Assembly (NCBI GenBank): GCA_023376005.1
Contig: CM042156.1
Location: forward strand, 47,745,092-47,809,091
Length of the DNA stretch: 64,000 nucleotides
Reading direction: 5' to 3'
Source of the DNA: Doryteuthis pealeii
Lineage: Eukaryota > Mollusca > Cephalopoda > Myopsida > Loliginidae
Part shown: positions 21,353 to 33,728 of the stretch, piece after piece
How the letters are laid out: each line of letters begins with the position of its first letter
Position numbering within the stretch: position 1 is the stretch's first letter
The notes under the pieces: model-generated
The model's input: only the letters and a program-made list of their open reading frames with translations
The model's database searches: none
What the model was told of the DNA's origin: nothing
Made by a program: the position numbers and the translations under genes

Positions 21353-21485
21353 CAAGAATTGTAAGAAAGACAATAAAAAGAAGAATGATATGTCTGGTGA
21401 AAATGGCTGTGGCCATTATACAAATAACCATAGATAATGCCAGGCTGTAGATAGCACTGCTGACTACGACAATTTCACGTAGAAC
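21353..21485 (-). CDS. Dispatched/Patched-like membrane protein, two-helix exon
   Basis: The acceptor TTTTGCCAG and donor TTG|GTAAGC bound 133 nt. The frame VLREIVVVSSAIYSLALSMV continues through ICIMATAIF and HIILLFIVFLTILG, giving two closely spaced hydrophobic helices, as expected for the first helices of the second RND repeat. It ends in phase 1 and joins exactly (G plus GT) to the exon at 18997-19157. The matching copy at 62641-62773 keeps the same exon length and splice sites, evidence that the protein is under constraint in both alleles. Confidence 0.75.
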
Positions 21486-21685
21486 CTGGCAAAAAAGAAA
21501 ATATATATATATATAAGATTTTGGGATGTTTGTTTTTTAGAAGTATTGTTGAATAAAGTATGTATTATTATTTATATTTTTTGCTTGAAGGCAATTACAA
21601 TGCGAATATCGTATAAAATTCGATAATTATAGAAAATAACCATGACAAGTGAATTTCGCAAACGATCATGCGATGCTAGAACATC

Positions 21686-21727
<42 letters not shown>

Positions 21728-21870
21728 ATTATTATAATTAAACATATTGGATGTGTATGACAAAAAATCAGGGCTGGATTTAGGCCTTAAGATACGCCCT
21801 TGGCTAATAGAATTTTACATATGTTCGAACATCCCCTTTTTAAAGTTCTTATCTTGTTTTGTATTATTTA
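21486..21870. repeat. Intron DNA with (TA)n and (TCA)n microsatellites
   Basis: A TA run at 21688-21722 and (CATCAT)n at 21874-21911, the latter at the end of an RTE relic. Nothing else recognised. In A'' the tracts are interrupted (62986-63018) or shorter (63172-63196). Confidence 0.6.
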
Positions 21871-21874
21871 GTGG

Positions 21875-21912
<38 letters not shown>

Positions 21913-22720
21913 GTTTACACTAGCTGCACAGCCATGACTCTCTATCTCCCATACCATCCCTATCAATCATTGCTCCTAGCAGGTCTTCTGTACAGCATCC
22001 AGAATCTGCACATAGCTGATTGTTGTAGGTTTTTGCTGGTCAGCCTACACAGGTGTGTCCATGTGTAGTTGTCCACAAGAGAATGTCACAGAATGTCTTG
22101 TTCATCTTTTGAAGCCTTTATCTTTTATGAGATCTAATGACATTCGTAGTATGTAGTCTCGGCATATTATAAATAGAAATGGTGCTAATATATCTCCTTG
22201 TAGGACTCTAGTGACAATGTCAAAGAAATCTGTATCACAATCAGGTGAATGAACCATTGCTTTTGTGCCTTTGTAGAGTATCATTATAGTGGATTGTTCC
22301 AGAGGATTTTCTTTTCTTCAGGTTGGATGGGATTGAGAAAAGGGCATTATAAACATTAGCAGCTATGTAGTGATTCTGAGGTTGTCTTTCTTGGGGAATG
22401 GAAGGATGCAGCCTTTTGTCTATTTCTTTATTGTATCTTGTTTATACACTGCATTACATAATCAAAGAAGTATGTCATCAAATTTCCTTGTCTTCTATTT
22501 TTTAGGGAATATTTCGTCAACGCCTGTGGTTTTTCTTCTTTTTATTGTTTTTAGGACTTTGTGAAGTTCATCCATCATAAATTCTCCTTACTAGATGTCT
22601 ACTTGGCTATAAATGATTTTTGGGGGTATTATTATCTATGAATTTTGGAGGTTTTCCCAGCTCTTTCTTAAAGTGTTCTTTCCACTTCAGTCTATCTTCT
22701 TGGCTGGATGCTTTTAGCTT
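21875..22720 (-). pseudogene. RTE-type LINE reverse transcriptase relic (copy A)
   Basis: Minus-strand frames read ASSQEDRLKWKEHFKKELGK (about 22700), ELHKVLKTIKRRKTTGVDEI, ILPFPKKDNL, then ILYKGTKAMVHSPDCDTDFF and VTRVLQGDILAPFLFIICRD at 22102-22284. K-TTGVD-I, LPFPKK and VLQGD-LAP-LFII are reverse transcriptase blocks. The YADD catalytic block is missing: after LDLIKDKGF the sequence becomes non-coding and ends in (TCA)n. It lies in a Dispatched-like intron, antisense-neutral (same strand). Confidence 0.78.
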
Positions 22721-22913
22721 TGTTGCACTTACTACATGTCTGTGTTCAAGTGTAAAATTGAGCAAAAATTGTTCATTTTTTCAAATTTTGTTCATTCCCT
22801 TATCTCTTTTACTTGACCAACAGACATGTATGTCCAAAAAACAAACCCACAATCCAACGGAAGACAATTATTTATTGTACTATATCCCTGAATTTTTGAG
22901 ATGAGGCTTGAAG

Positions 22914-23435
22914 ATTAGTATTATCTGCGTTATTCGGACTATTGTCCCCATCTTCATTGTTATTTGTACAAGCTTTCGGCCGATATGCCCTCCGGCCTTC
23001 TTCAGGTATTTCTTGTCGGACTTGGGAACCTTCTCCGACTCGGGAACCTTCTTTTTTTTTCACTTAGAACTGTCTTAACCTAACTACCTTATCCGCACAT
23101 GGCCTATTGAATAAGGTAGTTAGGTTAAGACAGTTCTATGACAGTTATCTCTGGATCCTGAGTTCAATTCTGAGTAGAGGCAGAAAAATAATTAACACAA
23201 CTCCTACCCCAGCTATGGTTAGTGGAATGAGAACAAGATACCCCCGTGGACTAAATAACGGGTTAGGTTCAAAGTTCCATGATGGCTCCCGATTATGAAA
23301 AGAAGGTTCCTGAGTCCGAGAAGGTTCCCGAGTCCGACAAGAAATACCTGAAGAAGGCCGGAGGGCATATCGGCCGAAACATTGTACAAATAACAATGAA
23401 GATGGGGACAATAATCTGAATAATGCAGATAATAC
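22914..23435. mobile_element. Nested inverted-repeat element
   Basis: Outer arms of about 130-150 bp (22914-23062 and 23300-23435) are near-perfect reverse complements, containing GGCCGATATGCCCTCCGGCC and a repeated GAACCTTCT-CGACTCGG. Inside, AGAACTGTCTTAACCTAACT (23066-) and its complement (ending 23137) form a second 26-bp perfect palindrome with a 20-bp spacer. Both outer arms hold a hammerhead-like core. The class is uncertain. Confidence 0.72.
23348..23388 (+). ncRNA. Hammerhead-like core in the inverted-repeat arm
   Basis: CTGAAGA (23348-23354), then GGCCG and CGGCC pairing perfectly around a 10-nt loop, then GAAAC. The same core lies on the minus strand of the left arm (22974-23005). 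Helix I pairing around a TAC cleavage-like site is not evident, so this could be a coincidental or decayed motif. Confidence 0.35.
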
Positions 23436-23628
23436 TAATTATTTATTGTTTCTTTTGTTTTTTGTTTCTCTCTATAGCATAAATATACTGAGAATGAAAT
23501 ATTGCAAGTTACCAGTTAATGTTACCAAAAGTTTTGACACTACACACTATAAAAACTATTGTAATTAGAGTTACAAACATAAATGATAAATATAATAGAG
23601 TTGTATTTTCTTAAGTGAAAAACGTTAC

Positions 23629-23770
23629 CTTTCTCCAAACCTTGAAACTGCAAAATACCCTGGAGAGGAGGAGCATCTTTAAGAACTGTTGTTTTTAGTT
23701 CTTCCAAAAAGTTTTCCCATTTTGCATATTGCTTATAAGCTTTAAAGTAGGATTCACTTTTTAATGTTGT
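23629..23770 (-). CDS. Dispatched/Patched-like membrane protein, loop exon
   Basis: The minus-strand acceptor TTCTTGTCAG opens in phase 0 onto TTLKSESYFKAYKQYAKWENFLEE and continues to LQGILQFQGLEKG, with a candidate donor AAAG|GTAACG. The residues resemble the amphipathic segment before a transmembrane block in Dispatched and Patched proteins. The exon ends in phase 1, whereas the next recognised exon (21353-21485) opens best in phase 0. Either one small exon between them was missed, or the donor lies elsewhere. The segment is present in contig 1 only; copy A'' runs off the window before reaching it. Confidence 0.6.
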
Positions 23771-24038
23771 CTGACAAGAAAAAGAAAGAAAGAGAGAAAA
23801 AAAATTTTTTTTTTTAAAATCACAAATATTGATGTCATGAGTATTGTCGAGATTACAATATAAAGATTTTGAAAATAAATTTGACAAAGTTGCGCAAATT
23901 TTTAAGTTCCAGTAAAAGCTGAAACAGTGACAAAGTGAACAAACAATGTGTTTGAAATGGCGAAGGCCGACAATTTCATTTAATTATAATTAATTAATTA
24001 ACAAATTAGGTATGACTTTAACTAAGCACATAATCTCC

Positions 24039-24042
<4 letters not shown>

Positions 24043-24072
<30 letters not shown>
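24043..24072 (+). repeat. (TA)n microsatellite
   Basis: A perfect TA run just 3' of the Dispatched-like exon at 24096. Confidence 0.95.
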
Positions 24073-24075
<3 letters not shown>

Positions 24076-24095
24076 TGTTTTAATAATGTACTCAC

Positions 24096-24256
24096 TGATT
24101 CAAAAGTAAATGCAATCCACTGTAATCCATTTTTATTCTTAGTTAGACCAGCTAAAGCAGGTGCTGGTGCCTGATGTCCAAATAGTCTGATGGTACCTGG
24201 TAAATTCTGACACTCAGGAAAGGCAGATAAGTATTTTTTGAATATCTTTGGCATAA
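24096..24256 (-). CDS. Dispatched/Patched-like membrane protein, extracellular-loop exon
   Basis: On the minus strand the acceptor ATTGCAG precedes two bases and then an open frame of 53 codons beginning MPKIFKKYLSAF and ending FTFES, with donor TCA|GTGAGT. It contains Cys and Pro-rich loop sequence (FPECQNLPGTIRLFG) and no membrane helix, fitting a large extracellular loop of an RND-type transporter. It is the most 5' exon I can recognise; earlier exons must lie beyond 25475 or in sequence lost at the N gap. The exon is well supported by open frame and splice signals; the family comes from the downstream exons. Confidence 0.68.
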
Positions 24257-24581
24257 CTGCAATATGATAAAGAAAAAAAATCCAAAGAAAAAGGAACACT
24301 GGTTGAAATCAGTAGCATTTACTAATCATCAGTATTTTTCATGTTACATAAATTGATTTGAATGGGAGATACAATTGGTACTGGAAAGTTAAGATTTTCT
24401 ATATTGAAATCTATAGAAATTTAGAAAAAAAGAAAATGTTCAAAAAAATGAATTTATTTTGATGTTGATGATTCATTTTTTGGAACATTTTCTTTTTCTT
24501 ATTTCTACATTATTGTCAGATTCATATCCATATTTTACTCCCATATTGGAATATTCAAGAAATTTTATATTTTGATCGTCC

Positions 24582-25073
24582 TGTAAGATTCAAAGTGATA
24601 ATACTTGAAGATAAAACTCCAACAAAGGTTGATAGACAAAACATTTTATATACAGCACAGAATAAACGGGGTACATAATACATAGAGGTGTACATAAACA
24701 TACATACATAAGTAATATAAATACATATACAAGAGTAGAGATAATGACACATTCATGAATGGTAAAATACAAGATATTTAGGTATCAAAGAGATACCTAA
24801 ATGTACATACAAACGTAGTTATGGATACATGACTAAAGAATAGTCATATATCATACAAGAGACTTACTAGCAGTGAGTGGCCAGTGTTAAGGGCCGAAGC
24901 CCCAACGAGAAGGGAGTAGACCTAAGTCTAACCCATAGTGTCCCATAGGTCGAGCAACAGGAAAAGAGAGAGAAGTTCAAATTAGCCGCTTAAATAGACC
25001 AGGCCCCTAGCAGGAACCAGTGAAACTAAATGGGCAGACAACTCCCCAGGCAAATATGAAAATAACTCCCACA
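24582..25073 (-). mobile_element. Solo LTR, family S (copy 2), TSD GTCC
   Basis: Same family as 1310-1775 with the same ends and the same TATTTAAG-type box. It is flanked by GTCC at 24578-24581 and 25074-25077. At 492 bp it is about 26 bp longer than copy 1, mainly through an extra ACATAAACATACATAC-type stretch near 24690. Different target duplications show the two are independent insertions, not the two LTRs of one element. Confidence 0.86.
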
Positions 25074-25077
25074 GTCC

Positions 25078-25475
25078 CATCCTTTCATATTTATAAAGTT
25101 ATCTTTTGAAGCTTAAGTTTACAATTCACATTTACAAGTTTGCTTGAAATATTAACTTTTCAAAGTTAGTTGATTTTGTTTTACACAGCATATTGACCCT
25201 TTTCAGGTCATTTAAGGCTGAATTGAGTTATTTTTTTTATATACAAACAAAGGATTCAAGTTGTTTACAGTTGCTGCTATTGCTTAAGTGGTCAACCAAA
25301 TTTTTTTCAAAGAAAAATGTATCACAAAAACATTTTAAAAAAAACACAAATTACTGGATATAAATGGTTTCCCACTTTAATACGTATTGGCAGTGAAGTA
25401 AACAGTAAGGTGTTGTCTCTCTCTCTTCGATCAGCCCACGTATACTTTATATGTAAAACAGAATAGGGACAATGT
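25078..25475. other. End of contig 1
   Basis: AT-rich, with a fragment at 25160-25225 resembling the dispersed piece at 11125-11235. No gene visible. Confidence 0.4.
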
Positions 25476-25575
25476 NNNNNNNNNNNNNNNNNNNNNNNNN
25501 NNNNNNNNNNNNNNNNNNNNNNNNNNNNNNNNNNNNNNNNNNNNNNNNNNNNNNNNNNNNNNNNNNNNNNNNNNN
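25476..25575. other. Assembly gap (100 N)
   Basis: Exactly 100 N, the conventional size for a gap of unknown length. Sequence left of it (contig 1) and right of it (start of A') are unrelated, so the join was made by scaffolding. Confidence 0.98.
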
Positions 25576-27175
25576 GGTGGGAGTTCACCAAATTCAATGT
25601 CAGCGAATTTGTACCCTAAGTAAGTAAAATCATCAAATTCATAAAAAATAAAACAATTTGAAATGTAAACTTTAAATATTTATTAAAATAAAACAACTAT
25701 ATATATGATATATAATACCAGTCATGTATTTATTAAAACTTGTTTTAAAAAACAATGAGGACTGTATATGTTGCATGTTCAATTTGAGTGGTATTTATTC
25801 TATGTTATGTCGATTTTTGGGTAATTGACGTAAGCAGTGACGCCATTTTTGTTACAGATAAAAACCGGAAGCAATCTCCATTATTAATAGATAATCCATT
25901 TTCCACAGTTTTCTTTTGTGGAGGGTGTGGGGGTAGCTAGTGGAAAATCAAGTCTAAAATCTTAAATAAATCTTAGAAATTATCTATAACCTTTAAAAAA
26001 ATGAATGTTTTAAGATGGAATATGAATTTCACATGTTGCATTTGGGAATAAAATATGGAAATGAATCTGAAATGAATTTTGATGACAATAGATAGAAATT
26101 TTAAAAATAAAGTGTTCCAAAAAGATTAATTTATTTTGATGTTGATGTCAATGCTTAAAAAGTTTGTTTATGTAAAACCTTCCTCAGGACAAATAATAGA
26201 AAAGAAAATAAATTTTATGTAGCATTTTATTAACATATCTTTTGATTGCAAGAAATGGTCTTCAACAACCAAGCAGCTGCTCAAAATGCCTTTGAAAAAT
26301 TCATTGATTGTAAAACTTAAAATTTCAACTGGAAGAAATAGAATTGTTTATGTTTGACAACAATATATACATTCATGGTTTTATTTTGATTAATAAATTT
26401 TATTAAGATAAACTGCTTTAGAGTTGATTTGAAAATTGGAATTATTTTAAAACAATACATTTTTTTTTTCTAATGGATTTTCAATTTTTCTTTTAGGAAA
26501 AGCTAAATTTTAGACGTTAGTTGTGATATATCCGGGTTAAGGGATATATTCTTGAAGTTGGTAGTTGGTATATTATCGCAGTAGTACTGGGTACATTGAA
26601 TAGTAATCCGTCTCCGAGCAGTCGTGGTGTCGTCTAGCAAGTAAGTTAGCTTGTAAGGTATTAGGTAGAGGACCAACACAGTGTCGACTATTTATACATG
26701 ACACTGTCCAATCAGATTACAGTCAGGGGGTACCAAGGTATCTACATATTCATTATATCAAGTTTATTCACTGCAATTGGTTTTCTAAGATGCAAGTTGA
26801 TTATGTCCATATTAGGCAGCAACCTTTCTTGTATATATGATTTATTAGAGATAACTTGCATCAGATTAATTGATCCTATAACCTAAACCTTGAGCTCATT
26901 TTATCAATTCTTAAAAGCAAAGACAAAATTCTGAATTTAACCAAAAATAATTTACCTGCAATGAATTTAATGGTGATAAATTTTACCATATGAAAATTAC
27001 TTTCAAAGGAAAAAAAAGGAAAGGAAAAATACAAGTATCATTGCTAAATAGTGTTACATTTCAAAATATGGTGATGCTATAAAATATCAGGAAAATTTAT
27101 TTAAAAGGATAACATCCTTTTCTAACAATCTAAAACATTTTCTAAAACTTTCATTTTATAAGAATTAAGAATTTT

Positions 27176-27667
27176 GGTAATTTATGAGGAAGTGCGTCCC
27201 GGTCTCCTGCCTCAAAAATTGCTACCCGGTGACTATTAAAATAATGACCCAGCTCAGTCTATTCAAAACTATCCATCTTCATATCTATCTATCTCTCTCA
27301 ATTTGTTCATATTTATCTATATTACTTTAAATACTAAGATTTTTATTCATGTTTGTTTAATGTCTTGTTTTTAGTTTTAAATAAACAAGAATTACGACAA
27401 AAAAAAAGAAGCGACCCCTCCCCAATACATTTACTTGTCGAAAATATCTATCTATCTCCATTTGTTCATATCTATCTATATTATTTTGTTTGTTTATCTA
27501 TCTATCTCAGTCTATTCCAAACTATATATCCATCTTCATATCTAAAGAAGAATTACGACAAATTACAATAAATAAACAAGAATTACAACGAGCTGGGGTT
27601 GTTATTTTGATAGCCAGGTAGCAATTTTTGAGGCAGGAGACCGGGACGCACTTCCTCATAAATTACC
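27176..27667. mobile_element. hAT-like MITE (copy A'), TSD AGAATTT(T/A)
   Basis: Both ends match GGTAATTTATGAGGAAGTGC and its complement; the flanks AGAATTTT (27168-27175) and AGAATTTA (27668-27675) agree at seven of eight bases. The interior is TATC/GATA microsatellite. It is absent from copy A near 12655; present in A'' at 52398-52898. Confidence 0.84.
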
Positions 27668-27894
27668 AGAATTTAAAAAAAATAACATCTATGTATATAG
27701 TTTAGACAATTTAGAAAATTTCCATTTTTAGGAAATTTTAGTTGATATAGATTTTGTTTATTTAAAAAAGATAAAAACATCTTTTGTTGTGGTTGGTATA
27801 CTATCATATTCATAAATAAATACACCCTCTGAATATTTGTTTTTCATATCTTTATACTTTCATACCATCAAATTTATTACATTTTTCTTATATA

Positions 27895-27927
<33 letters not shown>

Positions 27928-28463
27928 CACCAAAAGCATGCACTTGAACTTTGGCAGAACTTCAACAGCCTATTCAAAAATATAAATTAAAAATGTTTCT
28001 TCAGTTATTTCATTTCTTTTATTGCTTGAAAGAAACAATCACAAATTTTTGCCTAAAAACCAAGGATAAAAAAATCAACTTTAAATTATTATTATTGGTC
28101 GTTAATGGTTAGTTTTTATTTATTTTTCATCAACAATTTCCATTGTTGATTCAGAATAACAGACTCATTATAGAAGTATGGGAAATCAAAAGAGTTATAA
28201 TCTGTGTTGCTGTTTACTTCTTTTGAGTCTGTTAATTTACTGATCTGATTTGCCTTATTCAAAGATATTTATTTTGATTTCTTCAGAAAATAAACATAAA
28301 CATGAAGAAATGTACAAAGATATCTTGCCTTTGTTTTACAGCTAAAGAATGACACATCTTATCAATGAGGCTGTTACGTATTGAAAAGATTATGAACCCC
28401 AAAAAGGGATAATAATAATGATGATTGCAAACTTCCATACCAAAAATATCATCCTATGAAAAG

Positions 28464-28493
28464 ACTGCAAAAAAAAAAAAAAAAAAAAAAAAA
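28464..28493 (+). repeat. Poly(A) tract
   Basis: About 26 A in a row; the matching poly(T) tracts at 11926-11950 and 51556-51590 differ in length and interruptions. Confidence 0.93.
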
Positions 28494-29364
28494 ATTGTTC
28501 AATATTTTTCACCATATCAGTATTTTTTATTAAGTATGTTACATTTTAATACTAAAATCTCCATCCTAGATATTAAGTCAAATAATTTTAACAGGATTGT
28601 CAATTTGAAAAAATTATTTAAAAGAATTTAAAACAAAATAAAAATAAACATGATCATATCCATAAAATAGCAAATAAAGGTAAAAAAGTTGCATTGAAAA
28701 TCAAAATTTTAGTTTATTTACAATTCAAAAGTGAGGCATTTTGTATAAACACAGAATCTCATTTTTAAAAAAAAGGTAACAAAATTTTTTTGTCCATGGA
28801 GTTATTAAAAAAAATGAAAAGATAAAATTACTTGCAAAAGGGTTGACAATAAGAAAAAAAGAAAAAAAAAGAAAAAAATTTTGAGTGTAAACTTCTTTAA
28901 AAAAATAAATTCAATCATTTATTAAATAAGTACTGAACATTTGAGTAAATTCAAATAATTTGGATTTAGAATTTTTTGTAAATTTTTTAAAATTGGAATG
29001 TTTAAGGTATCAGCCCCTACAAAAAAAAATGTGTGCATTATATATAATTCCTCTGATACGCTCTAAAAATGCTCTCTTAAATTCTTAAACCCTGAAAACA
29101 TTTTAAATTTTATTAAAAAAAAAGCAACCTTTTCAACAAAATATAACAGAACATAACCAATTATCTCCATAGAACCACTACTTTAAAGTCTGAAATCCAA
29201 AATAACCTTTTTGGCATTAAATGACCCACAGAGGTTGATATGCCGTTAAACAAAACTCAAACTCAAACTTAAATTCTTATTCTTACCGTTATTTCTGAAA
29301 ACATCAAATTAATCAGATTTTTTTAAATGCTATTGCTATTTTTGATCTGATTAGACAATTTGTC

Positions 29365-30231
29365 ATGGCACAAGGTGTAGACAACCCTCCAAACATCAAC
29401 ATCAACGGGCACAGCCTGGAAGCAGTGGAGAACTTCAAGCACCTTGGGTCTACCATTGCCAATTCAGTCTCCACCGATGATGACATCAACAGCAGAATTG
29501 CAAAAGCGGTGGCAGTTATGGCGAAACTAAGCCAGCGAGTATGGGACAATGCCTGCCTTACCAAGAGAACCAAAATGCGCGTCTACAGAGTGTGTGTTCT
29601 CAGTACTCTCCTATAAGGTAGCAAAGCCTGGACCACGTACTCATGTCACGTGAGGAAACTGGACAGCTTTCATCTCAGATGCCTACGCCACATTCTACAC
29701 ATTTGCTGGCAGGACAATGTGCCCAACACAGAAGTGTTGGAACGAGCAAACGTAAACAGCATGCCCGCCATTATCTGTGAAAGATGCCTGTGCTGGCTTG
29801 GCCATGGTCAGGAGGATGGACAAAGGCTGCATCCCCAAAGACCTACTGTACAGTGAACTAGTGGAAGGCACCCGACTGGTAGGGAGACCACGCCTACACT
29901 TCAAAGATGTCTGCATGAAGACATGCCACATTGACATAAACACATGGGAGGCTTGTGCAGAAGACCGTGCGACCTGGCGCCTCCTCGTCAAACAAGGAAA
30001 GAAAGGGGTGAAAAAGAGAGGAAAGAAGCCGCCACAGAAAAGAGAGCTAAAAGGAAGGAGAGACAACAGCACCCCCAACACCTACAGAAAACATCACCTT
30101 TGTTTGCAATCACTGTACCAGAGACTGCCATTCAAGGATCGGTCTTATACAGACAATTCGGGGCCTCTTTTGCATTTGTACAAGTAACCTTTCACTACAA
30201 GTTCAAGGTAGTCAGGATGTTGCAGGTCTAA
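29365..30231 (+). pseudogene. RTE-type LINE fragment (copy A')
   Basis: Inverted counterpart of 10205-11039, with the same truncation point and the same TAA replacing the LLYGS tyrosine. It is the better-preserved arm: frames at 29365-29616, 29650-29856 and 29777-30187 cover most of the fragment. Confidence 0.84.
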
Positions 30232-30887
30232 GATTTCTTTCACATTCAGCTGAGTAATTTGGATTGTTACAAGTGTATAACAATAATGGAACATAAGACC
30301 AAATTCTATGTCAAATTTCAGGACAATACGGCTGAAAGATTAAACAAATTAATACAGACTTATGGATATCAAGTTCTAAGCACAGATTTTTAAAAATGGG
30401 GCATAGCATTTTTCAATAGCTGAGATAGTGTCGATCTTCTAATTAATCAGTTTTCATGAATTTAAGAAAATGTGATAAAATGGATAAACTTGCATAAAAT
30501 CTGATTCGATAATGATGAAATGAATGATGATGAATTAACATAATTCACTTGAATTTTAATCAGGGTTGCCAACCTAAAAAAAAAAATCAATCTCATTACT
30601 TTTTAGACACAATTTCTGTGAATGAGTTTTTAGTCAAAAGAATTTTCCTCTGGTAGTGTAGTTTCTTTAATCTTCTGATCTTATTCTTCTAACAATTATT
30701 CCAAAAAATTCTAATCCAGCTCCATGTCTGCAATTTTAAACTGTTGAGAACATGTGACAACAAGTCAAAAGTGAAAACAACAGAAGGCAGTGTCAGTAAA
30801 GTTGATTTGTAATTAAATAGCAAATAAAATTTTATGAAATCTTAAATGACCAAACTTCACTGCAAAAAGATTATGAATGATCTCTAT

Positions 30888-31223
30888 GGGCAATTCCATG
30901 TCAAATCATCCAGATAAAAAGTAAAATTGTACCCACCTTTCAGACTTTTTCGATAGCATTTTGGATTCCCCTGGCAAAAAATGCTTTTATAACCGATTTT
31001 AGGTGTAGGGAAGCTCTAGAACTCATTTACAGACAAAAATAGATTACAAATAGTCACCATTTTTCGTGACCCCTCTCAAATTTGGAGAGCTAAAAAATCA
31101 ACATAACTCCACTAATTTTTGGAATTGGAAACTCAAATTTTGGGGATTGTCTAACTTTAATAACATTTCAGAAAAATTGAAGGGGTGGGTGACATGCCTG
31201 GATGATTTGACATGGAATTACCC
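30888..31223. mobile_element. ATAG-flanked MITE (copy A')
   Basis: Inverted counterpart of 9151-9494, flanked by CTAT (the complement of ATAG) at 30884-30887 and 31224-31227. Confidence 0.84.
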
Positions 31224-33728
31224 CTATGGTATTAGTAGTGCTAAAAACACCTGATCTATTTAAATGTGCATATCCATGTAATGCATGTTGCCATAGTAAC
31301 TCTTATGTCAGTATATTTTAAAAGAACAGGATATGAAAAAAATCCATAACATAGTAAAGGTCAAATATAGAACTAATAAAAAAGTTTGCAATCTTTGTAT
31401 ATGTGTTACGGAATAAACTACAGCAAGTTGAGGGAATCAAACTGATGCCACATCTAGGATATAGTTCAGACTTACTTCGCTAGATTATTGTTCTGATCCA
31501 TGGCTCACTTCCAATGCTCATGAGACTTCAACGACCTAGAGGAGGTAGGAGTTCTTCACGTTGAGGGACAAAAACTAGTATCAGTGTAGGGATGAAAAAA
31601 TTGTCAGATAGTTGGCTTCAAATGATGCAACAAGATTTTTATTAGCGCAATGCACTTAAAGAATAATGTAATTTTTAATCCACCTTGCAATAGAATTATA
31701 ATTTTGTAGAGTCAGCAATCATGTTGAAGATGAAAAGGAATGATAGATTTGCTGTTCGGTTGATACCGACAATAGGCCACTTGCACAGACTTTTTTTTTA
31801 CTACACATATACCCACATACATGCACATACAAATACACACTAATGTATGTATTAGTAGAAGAAGAAGAAGAAGAAGCGAATGTGTACACAACAATGTGAA
31901 TTTATTTCGTTTATTTGGCTTCATTGTTCTGTCTAGTTGACTTGTCGTTAAATGAAACGTCTCAAGTAGCTCAATGTCTAAAGACATTGTTCTGCTTGTC
32001 ATTTACAAACCCCCAACCCTCTCTCACTCTCTCTCTCTCTCTCTCTTCTTCTGGCAACATGATGGCCTCTCCATTGAATGCTAAACTGTCTTTTGCTCTA
32101 AGTTGAAGAATAAACAAATAAGTTACCAAAATATGGGAAAAACTTTTGTTCTCACCCTAATATATGATTACATGGAATGTAGATTTTGTTTAATTGTTAG
32201 GCATGTCAAAATTCTTTAAGTGATACATAAAATGGAACAAAGTGTAAATGGACAAAAACACAAACAATATAACCGATGATGACATGAAGTGAAATGTGTA
32301 GACACATGGAATGTTTTTAGTATTATAGCATTTTCTTCTTCATTCACAACTCATCCCTGGGTTGTGAATATTTTCCTGTGCCAAATTGTCCTTCAGATTC
32401 TCTTGGGCGTGTCTACACGTGGCAGCTCATTGGTTGAAGTACCAGCCAATGTCTGGAGCATGTAGTTTTTTATATCAAACGAGTATAACTCTGACCATGA
32501 AAGAATATCATCTCCATCTGCATCAACTTCATTAAAAAGCTTTAAAAAGAAAAAATAGAAAAAAACAAAAACTTTGGTATCATTCGAATAAATTTAACAA
32601 TGAATATAAATCTACATTTTGATTAAAATTTAATATAAGATTAAAATAAGTTTTAAAGACTTTTGGTCTGAAAAGTTCATACGATGACATCATATCTACT
32701 GTTGATGACATCTTTTTACAAATGGGATCTGAGCCTGCAATACCTCTGGAAGACGTGTGTGGCCACAAGGTGTGTGTGCATGTGGGGGGGGGGTGAAAAA
32801 TTAAACCTCATTTGGTACATTATGGAAATTCATAACCAATTATCTCCCCCTTGCTGCTAGGGGGCAAATCGCCATCATCGTATGTTGGCCGCCAATACAA
32901 AAAACTTCACTTATCACGGAGCACCCAATGACGGTATTCGCGTAAATAGCGGTCCCTACACTTGATTCATCACTTAGCCCAAAAACAGGGCTTACTTATC
33001 GCATAGCAGTATTGGATTGTATCTGCATACGTTAAAAGGCAGGTACATAGCACACTTACTGAAGGAGGAGAAACTACCAAGACGAAGCGTCTTATCAACA
33101 TTTCCTACCGACAAAAAGAATACCCTGTTATCACCATTACTCCAAGAAAATTACTAACTCAGATAAGTCTCGTAGCAAATACCATTAAAATTTGCAACAA
33201 TTTTATGTAATTTTTGTCAATACAAGTGTCTGCATTTACTTTTGTGTTTGCCTTCTTTGTCCGACAATTTGCCTACAATTACGGAAGAAATAAGAGCTCC
33301 TTCGAAAACCGTAAAATACTTCTTAACATTCCATAAGAATATCTTGGTCAGCCTATGAACTTTTCAGCTAACCCTTGTAATCTGAAATACTTTATCAAGT
33401 TTTATACACAGATCATGAAATTTACTATTATATTATTGCTATTTTTAATTTTTATATACCTTAAACTATTTAATATGATTGTTATACAAATAAAAGTGTG
33501 CAACGTTATGAATGAAGAAATGAAGAGAAAAGTTACTCCACATCGTACTGAGTCTTTTTTTCTAACTGAGAAATTTCAGAGAGAAATTCTTTCGGGTAAC
33601 GTTTTCTTTTCCTGACCACTTAGCAAGTAGTCTAGACCTGAAAAACACAATTTACAGATTGTTTAAACAACCAAGTTTCAAAATTAAAATGAAACAGTGA
33701 TTTTAAGTAGCTGAAGAAAAACTGTTTT

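Noticed and set aside
1310..25073. A single giant LTR retrotransposon bounded by the two family-S LTRs
   Set aside because: The two LTRs have different target duplications (ACAT, GTCC) and enclose two host genes.
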